9,382 nucleotides of DNA from Verrucomicrobiota bacterium (GTDB lineage Bacteria > Verrucomicrobiota > Verrucomicrobiia > Chthoniobacterales > Terrimicrobiaceae), in the NCBI GenBank assembly GCA_026398285.1, contig JAPLTI010000025.1:585-9966 (forward strand), written 5' to 3'. The position numbers and the translations under genes are program-made. How positions within the stretch are numbered: position 1 is the stretch's first letter; the number at the start of each line of letters is the position of its first letter. The notes below the pieces were generated by a model that saw nothing but the letters and a program-made list of their open reading frames with translations, was not told where the DNA came from and ran no database searches. Positions 1-6,370 of this stretch are shown here, in pieces.

Positions 1-90
1 ACCAGCACCACAGAAGATGTCATCGAAACTGACACATCCACAGTCGTAGACACCTTCTCCGTCCCCACCTCCGACCAAGACGCGCGCTAA
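1..90 (+). CDS. C-terminal end of an unidentified protein (partial)
   Basis: Reading from base 1 there are 29 open codons followed by TAA at 88-90. The encoded tail is rich in Thr, Ser, Asp and Val and ends in DQDAR, with no recognisable motif or membrane segment. Third positions are often C, unlike the AT-rich gene that follows, which suggests a real coding end with a different compositional background. The gene begins outside the window, so its function cannot be named. The next start codon lies 20 nt downstream on the same strand, so co-transcription with the NfeD/SPFH pair is possible. Confidence 0.5.
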   Translation, partial: TSTTEDVIETDTSTVVDTFSVPTSDQDAR

Positions 91-108
91 AGGTTAAAGG
101 TTGAAGAT
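88..108 (+). repeat. short 7-nt tandem repeat between genes
   Basis: Two exact copies of TAAAGGT (88-94 and 95-101) are followed by a diverged third unit, TGAAGAT (102-108). The first unit contains the stop codon of the upstream gene, and the array ends 2 nt before the start codon of the NfeD-like gene. The repeat may affect the spacing to that start. No strong ribosome binding site is seen, only a weak GAAG at 103-106. Confidence 0.45.
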
Positions 109-110
109 AT

Positions 111-539
111 ATGGATTTTAATCACATTGTAATTGTTACAGCAATCATTCTCATAGTTGTGGATTTTTTTATTCCCAGCGATTTCCCAACTTTTATTGCT
201 TATGTTCTAATTGCATTTTTAGTTTCATGGAATCTTGAGGTTCCATTTTTATACAAAATATTAATAGCATTAATATCCTGGTTTGCTTTGGTTATCTTTC
301 ATTTTACTATCTGGAAAAATGTATTTCAAAAAATTGTAAACCAATACTTAGCCCCAACAAAGCATGTTGATGGTCCAGAACGCTTGGTCGGGGCCACTGG
401 TAAATTAAGATATGTTGAGAACAGTTGGTTTATCCAGATAGACGGCGACTTATGGCCCTGTGAGGTAATGAGCGATATGCTGGAAGGCAGAGAAGTTCAA
501 GTTAAAGGATTTCAAGACGGAATAATAAAAATAAAATAA
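111..539 (+). CDS. NfeD-like membrane protein, short form
   Basis: The 142-residue protein has three hydrophobic segments at about residues 5-22, 27-42 and 46-69, followed by a soluble C-terminal domain. Residues about 91-142 carry the NfeD OB-fold pattern: LVGATG, then a strand with IDGDLWPCEV, then GREVQVKGFQDGIIKIK. Short NfeD proteins of this type, such as E. coli YbbJ, lack the N-terminal serine protease domain of long NfeD. They are partners of SPFH proteins in the inner membrane, thought to help organise membrane microdomains or protein quality control. The next gene, 9 nt downstream and in the same reading frame, is exactly such an SPFH protein, which strongly supports the call. The gene is clearly more AT-rich than the genes from 1500 onward. 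The ATG at 111 gives a sensible first membrane helix. Confidence 0.85.
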   Translation: MDFNHIVIVTAIILIVVDFFIPSDFPTFIAYVLIAFLVSWNLEVPFLYKILIALISWFALVIFHFTIWKNVFQKIVNQYLAPTKHVDGPERLVGATGKLRYVENSWFIQIDGDLWPCEVMSDMLEGREVQVKGFQDGIIKIK

Positions 540-548
540 AAAAACATC

Positions 549-1412
549 ATGCAAATAATATATACAATACCTCAATCACACTGCGTTGTAATCGAGAGAT
601 TTGGTAAATTCGCAAGGATACAAAATTCAGGAATTAACTTTAGGATTCCTTACCTCGAAAGAATTAAGAGAGTCGATTCTCAAGGCTCTAACTGGGGATC
701 CAATGCGAATAAAAAAGGATTTCTCATTGAACTTACCGAGCAGCAGACAGATACGCCAGCGAGGGAGTGTCACACCAAGGATAATGCCAAAGTCACCGCT
801 AACGCTTCAATTTATTGGCGGATCACAGACCCGGTTAAAGCCATCTACGAGGTTGATAATCTGCCTATCAATGTCTCTGATGTAACCTTAAATGCACTCA
901 GGGCAAACATTGGCAGCCTTGAACTTGATGAAGTTCTTTCCACTCGGCAACAACTTAATGAGCGTATTTCAGCGCAGTTATCGGATAGTGGAAAGAAATG
1001 GGGAGTCATTTTTACCCGGGTAGAAATTCAGGAGCTCAAGACAGATCAAAAAACCTCTGATGCAATGCTCCAGCAACTCGATGCTGAACGGAGGAGGAGG
1101 GCTATTGTTGCTGAAGCCGAAGGCAAGGCCCAAGCCGAAGTCATGATCGCCGAAGCGCAAAAGCATTCAGCAATTTTAAAAGCAGAAGGGCAAGCCAAGG
1201 CATTGGAATTAACACGCGATGCTGAACATGCCTACTTGGAATACATGAAGTCCGTTGTGGGCGATTCCAAGGCCCTTGATTTGCTGCTTGCGCAAAAATA
1301 CCTATCGGGGTTTGAAGTAATCACAAAAAACCCAGCTGATAAAGTATTTCTGCCAAATTCATTCTCATCCATGCTCAACTTGTCGGTCGATTCAAGCCGC
1401 AAGAGCGAATGA
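549..1412 (+). CDS. SPFH/Band 7 (stomatin-like) protein
   Basis: The protein has 287 residues. Residues 4-165 match the SPFH/stomatin fold: IPQSHCVVIERFGKF at the start, TKDNAKVTANASIYWRITDP at 76-95, and the conserved LNALRANIGSLELDEVLSTR stretch at 114-133. Residues about 168-225 form an Ala/Glu/Lys-rich coiled coil with AEAEGKAQAE and AEGQAKA repeats, typical of the family's oligomerising helix. Such proteins assemble into membrane-associated rings and work with NfeD proteins, the product of the gene just upstream. Two oddities stand out. The usual N-terminal transmembrane or hairpin anchor is absent, since the SPFH domain begins about residue 5. There is also extra sequence near residues 45-70 relative to a typical stomatin. 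Attachment may therefore depend on the NfeD partner. No Shine-Dalgarno sequence precedes the ATG; the leader is A-rich. Confidence 0.88.
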   Translation: MQIIYTIPQSHCVVIERFGKFARIQNSGINFRIPYLERIKRVDSQGSNWGSNANKKGFLIELTEQQTDTPARECHTKDNAKVTANASIYWRITDPVKAIYEVDNLPINVSDVTLNALRANIGSLELDEVLSTRQQLNERISAQLSDSGKKWGVIFTRVEIQELKTDQKTSDAMLQQLDAERRRRAIVAEAEGKAQAEVMIAEAQKHSAILKAEGQAKALELTRDAEHAYLEYMKSVVGDSKALDLLLAQKYLSGFEVITKNPADKVFLPNSFSSMLNLSVDSSRKSE

Positions 1413-1427
1413 AATAAGAAAAACCCA

Positions 1428-2600
1428 ATGAGATTCACAAAAACCAACCCAATTTCAAAAACTACAGTTCTTCTCCTCTGTGCTTCCTTTGACTCGCTCG
1501 CTCCAGCTCGTCTCGCCTTGCGGGCTAACCTTCGGTTGCTCTACCTCGCGCTTACCCTTGCACTCGGTTGTGGTGAAATATCCGCTGCGGATGATCCATT
1601 CAAGGATTTGGCCAGCACACTCGGCAAGGAAGCACCTGGTGAGAAGGTGAACATCGCTGTGGGCAGCTTCAACTATGAGAACACCGACCTCCAGTCGCCG
1701 TTCTCCTCCATGCTCCGCGACGAGTTGGAAATCGCGCTCGGTGAATCCGGGAAATTCAAGGTCGTGACCCGGGATCGTCTCGCTGATCTCCAGATGGAAG
1801 GCAAGTTCCAAGGCAAAGGCATTCTGGAGCCAGGAACTGGCGTTGAAAAAGTCACTATCGAAGGCGTGAAGGGTATCATCCGTGGCCGCTTTTATGCCAG
1901 CGGCGACGAAGTCACAGTGTATGCCGAGCTGGCGTGGCTTGAAGGCGGCGAAGTCAAGAAAGCCCGCCTCGCCATACCTACATCCAAGGTGCGTGCAAAA
2001 ATCTGGCCCGATGCAGCAGAAGCCTCATCCAAGCCGATGGAAGGCGTTATCAAGCCGCAAAATATCGAGCAAAGCAGTGCCAATGTCCAAGAGATGGCCA
2101 AGGACCGCCTCGCCAAGGTGCCCAAGGATTTTCCCGTCGAGATTTTCACAGTCGATGGTAAGCGCGCCTACGCAGGCGGCGAAAACATCGCCTTCCGCGT
2201 CCGTAGCACTCAAGAAGCCCACATAGCCGTCCTCTGCCATCAGAACGACGGCACCACCGTCGTCTTATTTCCCAACCGCTGGTGCAGCAACACGCTCATC
2301 CCCGCCAACAAAGCCATCGATATCCCCGGCACCCACAAGAGCGGGTTTGAGATCGAGATCGGCCCGCCCTACGGCTCCGATGTCGTCGAAGTCATCGCCT
2401 GCACCAAACCCTCCGAACTCCATAAGCAATTTTCTCAACACGCCGCCAAGGCCGAGCCCGATGCCCCCTTCCAGGTCCTCACCCGAGGCATGGCAGTCAA
2501 AGGCGTTGATAAATCCGTCGCCTCTGCCCCCGAATCCTCCGACGCTCCTCCCCGCTGGTCGCAAGATTCGATCGTAGTGAGCACCTTCCCGAAGCCCTAA
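1428..2600 (+). CDS. Exported FlgO-domain + DUF4384 protein
   Basis: This 390-residue protein has an N-terminal export signal, a FlgO/CsgG-like domain at about 72-190 and a DUF4384 domain at about 235-328. The FlgO-like part shows VNIAVGSF, LRDELEIAL and FKVVTRDRL, then GIIRGRFYASGDEVTVYAELAW. The DUF4384 part shows FRVRSTQEAHIAVL, TVVLFPN and IPANKAIDIP. In Vibrio, FlgO is an outer-membrane accessory factor; DUF4384 is commonly linked to caspase-like proteases, and one lies next door. The N-terminus is odd: hydrophobic VLLLCA (14-19) is followed by a long Arg/Leu stretch and a second core, LLYLALTLALGC (37-48). Residues about 21-51 are encoded by a dispersed repeat (1488-1579). The cleavage site could be near SAA54, or Cys48 could be a weak lipobox. 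The start lies 15 nt after the SPFH stop, so this gene may share its transcript. Confidence 0.78.
   Translation: MRFTKTNPISKTTVLLLCASFDSLAPARLALRANLRLLYLALTLALGCGEISAADDPFKDLASTLGKEAPGEKVNIAVGSFNYENTDLQSPFSSMLRDELEIALGESGKFKVVTRDRLADLQMEGKFQGKGILEPGTGVEKVTIEGVKGIIRGRFYASGDEVTVYAELAWLEGGEVKKARLAIPTSKVRAKIWPDAAEASSKPMEGVIKPQNIEQSSANVQEMAKDRLAKVPKDFPVEIFTVDGKRAYAGGENIAFRVRSTQEAHIAVLCHQNDGTTVVLFPNRWCSNTLIPANKAIDIPGTHKSGFEIEIGPPYGSDVVEVIACTKPSELHKQFSQHAAKAEPDAPFQVLTRGMAVKGVDKSVASAPESSDAPPRWSQDSIVVSTFPKP
1488..1579 (+). repeat. Dispersed ~92-bp repeat, copy A, inside a signal-peptide region
   Basis: This stretch matches 8893-8984 over the same overall length, at roughly 70 percent identity by eye with a few compensating single-base gaps. 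Shared blocks include TTTGACTC, TCGCTCC, GGTTGCT, ACCTC and the 11-mer TCGGTTGTGGT, in the same order and spacing. Copy A lies within an open reading frame and supplies residues about 21-51 of the FlgO/DUF4384 protein without breaking the frame. Copy B lies in non-coding DNA. The simplest reading is a mobile or amplified repeat that inserted in-frame into the signal-peptide region, though capture of coding sequence by copy B is the other option. Confidence 0.65.
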
Positions 2601-2668
2601 AAATCCCGCTAAATTTTGCTTTATTCAGTCTGAATTGTCAAAAAATCTGAGGCATTTTTGAATTAATA

Positions 2669-2696
2669 TTGACACCCGAATTTCTTTCGTTCTGAT
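2669..2696 (+). promoter_or_regulatory. Candidate sigma-70 promoter before the caspase gene
   Basis: A perfect TTGACA lies at 2669-2674. After a 16-nt spacer comes TCTGAT at 2691-2696, which matches four of six bases of the -10 consensus. It lies in an AT-rich 103-nt gap, the largest between any two genes from 111 to 8435. Transcription would start at about 2703, directly at the ATG at 2704, implying a leaderless message or a different true -10. Support is moderate for the -35 and weak for the -10. Confidence 0.35.
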
Positions 2697-2703
2697 TGCG
2701 CGG

Positions 2704-4305
2704 ATGCAATGCCAATTTAAATTTTTAAGCGGCCTTTACATACTCAAGAGCCTCTTTACCGCAGGCTTTGTGGCGTTTTCCACAGCAGCTTTGGCTGACG
2801 AATCTGCACTGAAAATTCTCTCACCTTCTTCCGGAAGCGAAGTTGGCGCACAGACGGTCAATGTGGAGTATTCTTACTACACGGCCGTTTTCGGGCAGTC
2901 CCCAAAGGTGGAAATGAAAGTCGATGGCCTCGACGCCACCGCCACGCGCGGCATGAGTGTGAAAGGAAGCGCTCCACAACAGGCTGAGAAGGCATCTGCA
3001 GGATCTTCGTCTTCGTCTGCCATTGCCGAGACGAAGACCGTGCATATCCCGCCGCGCGACTGCGAAGTCCAGGTCCTTGTCACTTCCTTGGATGGTAAAA
3101 AACATATCGCTTCGGTGCGCGTGAAGTGGACTGGATCAGCAAGCGCCGCGAAGAAGGAGGGGCGTTTAGTCGTTCTTTCTATCGGGGTCTCGGAGTATCA
3201 CGACGATACAGTCGGCGCCCTCAAGCTTCCTGCCAAGGATGCCAAAGACTTCGTGCAGGTGGCGTCAACTCAGGAAGGAGGCTTCTACAACAAGGTGGAA
3301 GCTCGTTCACTTCTTAATGATCAGGCCACGCGCAGCAATATCATCGATGCGTTGGATTGGTTGGAGGAAACCGCAAAAAAGGAGGACACCGTGATGATTT
3401 TCTTGGCTGGGCACGGAACAGCCGAGGGCGGACAATTTTATTTTGTGCCGCATGATGCCGATGACGATAAAATCCGTCGCTCTTGCGTGGGCTTTGATGA
3501 TGTGCAGACAACTGCAACAGGTCTTCCTTCCCGGACTATTGTATTTCTTGACGCCTGCCACTCGGGAGGAATTGGCGGCGGTGGGGCGATCTCCACGGAG
3601 ATCACTGCCGTGCTTGCCGGGTGGCAAAAGGCGAAATCCCCAAATGGCTCAGTGATTTTTGCTTCGTCTACTGGCACACAACTTTCTCAAGAAAAAGTGG
3701 AGTGGGGAAATGGAGCCTTTACCAAAGCGCTCCTCGAGGGCCTCAAAGGCGAAGCTCACCCCGCAAAGGCAGGCCCAATCTCAATCGCGATGCTTGAGAA
3801 TTATGTCTCAAAAAGAGTGAAAGATCTCACAGCAGGTCAACAAACCCCTACGACCACGCGCTCGATGGATATGAGCGACTTTGACTTCGCGCTGGCTGGA
3901 GACGCGCGCTCCGAGAAAGCGCGACTCGAGGAAGAGGCCTTCGTCAAGGAAGCGGAGAAACGCTCTACAGAAGCCGTCAGGGTTGCTTTCATCGCCCAGC
4001 AAATCCTCACCAAAAGGCAGAACCAAATCAAAGACCTCGAGGAGGTCAATAGCGATGGCTCCTTCAATGAGAAAATAGCCACCTACAAAAAGGAGCTTTC
4101 CCTTAAGTCGGAGGAACTATCCAAGAGCATTTCCGAACTCAATCAAATCGCCGGCAGTAATGGTATCATCGTTGGGAAGGCTCTCGCGTTGCGTGAAGCC
4201 GAGTTGTCCGAAGCTCTCAAGACGGCATCTAAAAAAGACGCCGATGTAGCTGTCTCCGCGATGAATCACCTGAAACAAAAAATCAAACTTCCGGAATCCT
4301 ACTAA
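2704..4305 (+). CDS. Exported caspase-like protease (peptidase C14 family)
   Basis: The 533-residue protein begins with a signal peptide (about 1-31, ALA before DES). An Ig-like beta region follows at about 35-145 (LSPSSGSEV, KVEMKVDG), interrupted by a Ser/Ala-rich linker at 86-110. The caspase fold spans about 153-400. It opens with RLVVLSIGVSEY, has the catalytic His237 in LAGHGT and the catalytic Cys285 in FLDACHSGG. Asp283 before the Cys resembles the acidic pocket of metacaspases, which cut after Arg or Lys. The C-terminal part, about 403-533, is charged and helical, probably coiled coil. Both catalytic residues are intact, so an active cysteine endopeptidase is expected, but in the periplasm, unusual for bacterial caspases with signalling roles. 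Its neighbours are a DUF4384 protein upstream and a lipoprotein 9 nt downstream. The substrate is unknown. Confidence 0.87.
   Translation: MQCQFKFLSGLYILKSLFTAGFVAFSTAALADESALKILSPSSGSEVGAQTVNVEYSYYTAVFGQSPKVEMKVDGLDATATRGMSVKGSAPQQAEKASAGSSSSSAIAETKTVHIPPRDCEVQVLVTSLDGKKHIASVRVKWTGSASAAKKEGRLVVLSIGVSEYHDDTVGALKLPAKDAKDFVQVASTQEGGFYNKVEARSLLNDQATRSNIIDALDWLEETAKKEDTVMIFLAGHGTAEGGQFYFVPHDADDDKIRRSCVGFDDVQTTATGLPSRTIVFLDACHSGGIGGGGAISTEITAVLAGWQKAKSPNGSVIFASSTGTQLSQEKVEWGNGAFTKALLEGLKGEAHPAKAGPISIAMLENYVSKRVKDLTAGQQTPTTTRSMDMSDFDFALAGDARSEKARLEEEAFVKEAEKRSTEAVRVAFIAQQILTKRQNQIKDLEEVNSDGSFNEKIATYKKELSLKSEELSKSISELNQIAGSNGIIVGKALALREAELSEALKTASKKDADVAVSAMNHLKQKIKLPESY
3009..3038 (+). repeat. Inverted repeat inside the caspase linker
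   Basis: The arms GTCTTCGTCT (3009-3018) and AGACGAAGAC (3029-3038) are perfect complements, separated by 10 nt. They encode part of the Ser-rich linker, about residues 102-112, between two portions of the N-terminal region of the caspase-like protein. The left arm overlaps a simple TCTTCG repeat, so slippage may have contributed. It could form an RNA hairpin within the coding region. Confidence 0.5.
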
Positions 4306-4314
4306 AAACTACCA

Positions 4315-4839
4315 ATGCTCACCCTGACAAACGCCATCACCCGTGCCGCAAATTACTTTGCTGTCGCTTTAGTCATATTCGCAGCAGTCCTTCTCACTGC
4401 TTGCAATAACTCTGATACCACAGCGCGCGCACCGAAGCCTCAGCCAAACATGCCTGCAGATGTCGCAACGCTTTTTCGCAATGCTTACGCCATGTGCAAA
4501 CTCGATGTTCTGGCCAATGAAGGTGTGGGCACCATTGCCGCATACCGCGGTCGCGCGGAAGCCGATGCAAGCGCAGCCGAAATATCGGGGATGTCCTCAC
4601 AATCATCGCAAGTCTACTACAATGCCTTGCTTAAACTGAAAAAATTTCAACCTCGCATCGTGGAGATTGAAGTCGGTCGCCAATATCGCCTGCAAGGCGA
4701 CCAGCGTGCAGCCTCACTCGTTCAACCTGTTATCTTGCGCCATATTAATGCCGTCTTTACAGGCATCGCCATTTCTCCAGCCGATATTCGGCAGGACTTT
4801 GAATCTCAACGCTACAGGGCTTACACCCCTGTGTATTGA
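4315..4839 (+). CDS. Small lipoprotein of unknown family
   Basis: The 174-residue protein carries a lipoprotein signal peptide with a hydrophobic core at 14-27 and the lipobox VLLTAC, giving Cys30 as the lipidated residue. Residues 31-45 form a polar, Pro-rich tether. The remainder is mixed alpha/beta with an Ala/Ser-rich middle (about 75-100) and conserved-looking segments LLKLKKFQPRIVEIEVGRQYR and LRHINAVFTGIAISP. I recognise no domain. The ATG lies 9 nt after the caspase stop and its leader is A/C-rich without a Shine-Dalgarno sequence, so translation is probably coupled to an operon message. Its position between the caspase and a glycine-zipper lipoprotein suggests an envelope partner, and it could be a caspase substrate or regulator; this last point is speculation. 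Confidence 0.75.
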   Translation: MLTLTNAITRAANYFAVALVIFAAVLLTACNNSDTTARAPKPQPNMPADVATLFRNAYAMCKLDVLANEGVGTIAAYRGRAEADASAAEISGMSSQSSQVYYNALLKLKKFQPRIVEIEVGRQYRLQGDQRAASLVQPVILRHINAVFTGIAISPADIRQDFESQRYRAYTPVY

Positions 4840-4840
4840 T

Positions 4841-4877
4841 AAACCCAACCAAAAACCCAAAACATAAAAAAACAAAA
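4841..4877 (+). promoter_or_regulatory. A/C-only translation leader of the glycine-zipper lipoprotein gene
   Basis: These 37 nt directly before the ATG at 4878 contain only A and C apart from one T, and no G. There is no Shine-Dalgarno motif. Such a leader cannot fold on itself and would suit initiation on unstructured, A-rich mRNA. It also argues for the ATG at 4878 over an upstream in-frame TTG at 4836, which would place 14 polar residues before the signal peptide. Confidence 0.4.
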
Positions 4878-5576
4878 ATGAAATCCTCCGCATTGATTAA
4901 GTCGCTCGGCCAAAAAGCAACCGCTCTTGCCGCAGCAGCAGCCATCCTTATCCAAACATCCTGCACCACAACAGGCACCGCCCAGCGTGCCTTGTCCGAA
5001 CCCATGACCTCAGATTTGGAGGCCCAAGTCCTCAAGGAAACAGGCATCAGTGGTGCCGCCGTTGGAGCCTTGGTCGGCGGACTTGCCGCAGGCGGCGCAA
5101 CATTCCTCGCCATGACAGCCGCCGGTCATAAACCTGAGGACGCCTTGGTAGGAGCAGCCATCGGCGGCACAGTTGGTGCGGTTGGTGGAGGAATGGCAGG
5201 GTATCAGCAAGGTAAAAAAGAAGGCCAAAAACTGGTCGCTCAGGCCATGACTCGTGATCAGGTCGCCAAATACCTTGAGGGTGCCCGTGCTTACAACAAG
5301 CACCTCGCACAAACCAATTCTACACTCAGCGCAGCATTGCAGCGCGCCAAGAGTCAAAATGACAAAAAGACCCTTGGTTTGGTTAAAAAAGAAGGTGCAC
5401 GCGAGCTAAAAGATTTGGATACACGCATCGCCAATCGTGAGAAAGCTCTCGCCCAAGCAGGCTGGCCAACAAAGTCCGACAAGGCTCAATACCAAACTGA
5501 ACTTGCGGCGGCCAAGGCCCAAAAAGCAAAATTGGCAGCGATCGTCACTCAAGCAAATGATACGGTTCTTCTTTGA
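4878..5576 (+). CDS. Glycine-zipper lipoprotein
   Basis: From the ATG at 4878 the protein is 232 residues. The signal peptide ends in LIQTSC, with Cys29 as the probable lipidated residue. Residues 56-82 and 89-111 form two Gly/Ala-rich hydrophobic segments with the GxxxG spacing of glycine-zipper domains (GALVGGLAAGG, then GAAIGGTVGAVGGG), split by HKPEDA. This is the pattern of outer-membrane glycine-zipper lipoproteins (17 kDa antigen/Rick_17kDa type). After 112 it is a long charged alpha-helical region with Lys/Ala/Gln heptad-like patterns, likely coiled coil and exposed in the periplasm. It is longer than the usual 17 kDa members because of that tail. It may insert the zipper hairpin in the outer membrane and reach inward with the tail. 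The next gene starts 14 nt downstream. Confidence 0.82.
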   Translation: MKSSALIKSLGQKATALAAAAAILIQTSCTTTGTAQRALSEPMTSDLEAQVLKETGISGAAVGALVGGLAAGGATFLAMTAAGHKPEDALVGAAIGGTVGAVGGGMAGYQQGKKEGQKLVAQAMTRDQVAKYLEGARAYNKHLAQTNSTLSAALQRAKSQNDKKTLGLVKKEGARELKDLDTRIANREKALAQAGWPTKSDKAQYQTELAAAKAQKAKLAAIVTQANDTVLL

Positions 5577-5590
5577 TACAAATCTTTGTT

Positions 5591-5917
5591 ATGGAAAATA
5601 AAGCCCGTAAAATTCGCTCGGCTACCATCGCTATTCTCGCTCCCGCCACGCTCAGCGTGGCGGGATGCGTCACGGCCAGCTCCACTACATCCTTGCTTGC
5701 CCAACAGACGCAGCAGAATCGCGGTCTCCTCGCTCTTGAGCAGGCCAACACCCGCTCTCTTACCTCCCAGCGTGCCTCGCTTCAAAAACAACTTGCCGCT
5801 CTCACCCAGCGCGAGCAGCAAATTAAAACCCAAGGAGATTCAGGCGATCCAGACGAACTTCGCAAAATCCAGGCGGAGATTGCAAAGCTTAAGCAAATGA
5901 TCGCAAATCAGGATTGA
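5591..5917 (+). CDS. Small coiled-coil lipoprotein
   Basis: From the ATG at 5591 the product is 108 residues. I prefer this start because the only longer option is a TTG at 5573 overlapping the previous gene. A basic n-region (KARKIR) precedes a short hydrophobic stretch and the lipobox SVAGC, with Cys26 lipidated. Residues 27-108 are rich in Gln, Leu, Lys and Ala with heptad spacing in SQRASLQKQLAALTQREQQI and DELRKIQAEIAKLKQMI, split by a flexible DSGDP turn, so a helical hairpin or trimeric coiled coil is likely. It resembles Lpp/YbgF-like periplasmic coiled coils in character but shows no specific family signature. Odd feature: residues 18-25, just before the lipid Cys, are encoded by a perfect DNA palindrome. 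It may pair with the helical tail of the preceding lipoprotein. Confidence 0.72.
   Translation: MENKARKIRSATIAILAPATLSVAGCVTASSTTSLLAQQTQQNRGLLALEQANTRSLTSQRASLQKQLAALTQREQQIKTQGDSGDPDELRKIQAEIAKLKQMIANQD
5642..5664 (+). repeat. Perfect 11-bp-arm palindrome within a lipoprotein signal sequence
   Basis: The arms CCCGCCACGCT (5642-5652) and AGCGTGGCGGG (5654-5664) are perfect reverse complements around a single C at 5653. It starts exactly on a codon boundary and encodes residues 18-25, ending one base before the final position of the glycine codon that precedes the lipobox cysteine. It is markedly GC-richer than the surrounding DNA. A chance palindrome this perfect is unlikely in a window of this size, so an inserted repetitive hairpin element is the better reading. 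Confidence 0.6.
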
Positions 5918-5920
5918 TAA

Positions 5921-6355
5921 ATGAAAAGACTTACAATTTTTTTAGCGCTAATTTTTTGCACTTCCCTCGGGCTCACAGCGAAACCAACGACTTATGTTAA
6001 CACCGGACTCGATCGTGAAACGGTCGTCTCGCTGGAGATTAATGATGGAAAAGTGACAGGCAGGTATCGCCAGCATCCTATTGAAGGGGAAGGGCCTATT
6101 GATACTGGTGACTTTTCTGGAAAAATTATTGAATCTCCTGCTGGTAAAAAAGGCACCTACATGGAGATTCAGTTCAAGGGACCAGTGCCTTACAATAAAA
6201 AAGAGGGTAAGATCATTTGGTGCTTGCGCGCCACAAATGGCGACAAAAAGCTCTATATGCCAATTCTTGGCAGAGACTTCACTACCCAACCGCCAAAAAT
6301 AAAATCTTACGAGATTGAATTAGAAGCCCTTCCTGAGAACTTTGAAGGAGATTAG
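5921..6355 (+). CDS. Small secreted protein of unknown function
   Basis: The 144-residue protein starts with a clear Sec signal peptide: KR, then hydrophobic LTIFLALIFCTSLGL, with probable cleavage after LTA20. The mature part is about 124 residues, beta-rich by pattern (alternating hydrophobics in VVSLEINDGKVTGRYR and TYMEIQFKG), with an acidic C-terminus, ENFEGD. It has a single mature-region cysteine (IIWCLRA). I recognise no family; a small beta-barrel or sandwich is a guess. The ATG lies only 3 nt after the stop of the coiled-coil lipoprotein, so both are almost certainly in one transcript. Confidence 0.72.
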   Translation: MKRLTIFLALIFCTSLGLTAKPTTYVNTGLDRETVVSLEINDGKVTGRYRQHPIEGEGPIDTGDFSGKIIESPAGKKGTYMEIQFKGPVPYNKKEGKIIWCLRATNGDKKLYMPILGRDFTTQPPKIKSYEIELEALPENFEGD

Positions 6356-6370
6356 AAGCTTTATAATACT

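Noticed and set aside
2638..2661. TCAAAAA/TTTTTGA stem in the gap before the caspase gene
   Set aside because: The stem is almost all A-T, with a 10-nt loop, too weak for a terminator, and not followed by a separate T run.
4836..4877. Upstream TTG start for the glycine-zipper lipoprotein
   Set aside because: It would add 14 polar, Lys/Pro-rich residues before a normal signal peptide; the ATG at 4878 follows a clean A/C leader.
6362..6367. Perfect TATAAT just before the TTG start at 6371
   Set aside because: Transcription would begin inside or after the start codon, no good -35 lies at the right distance, and the gap to the previous gene is only 15 nt.
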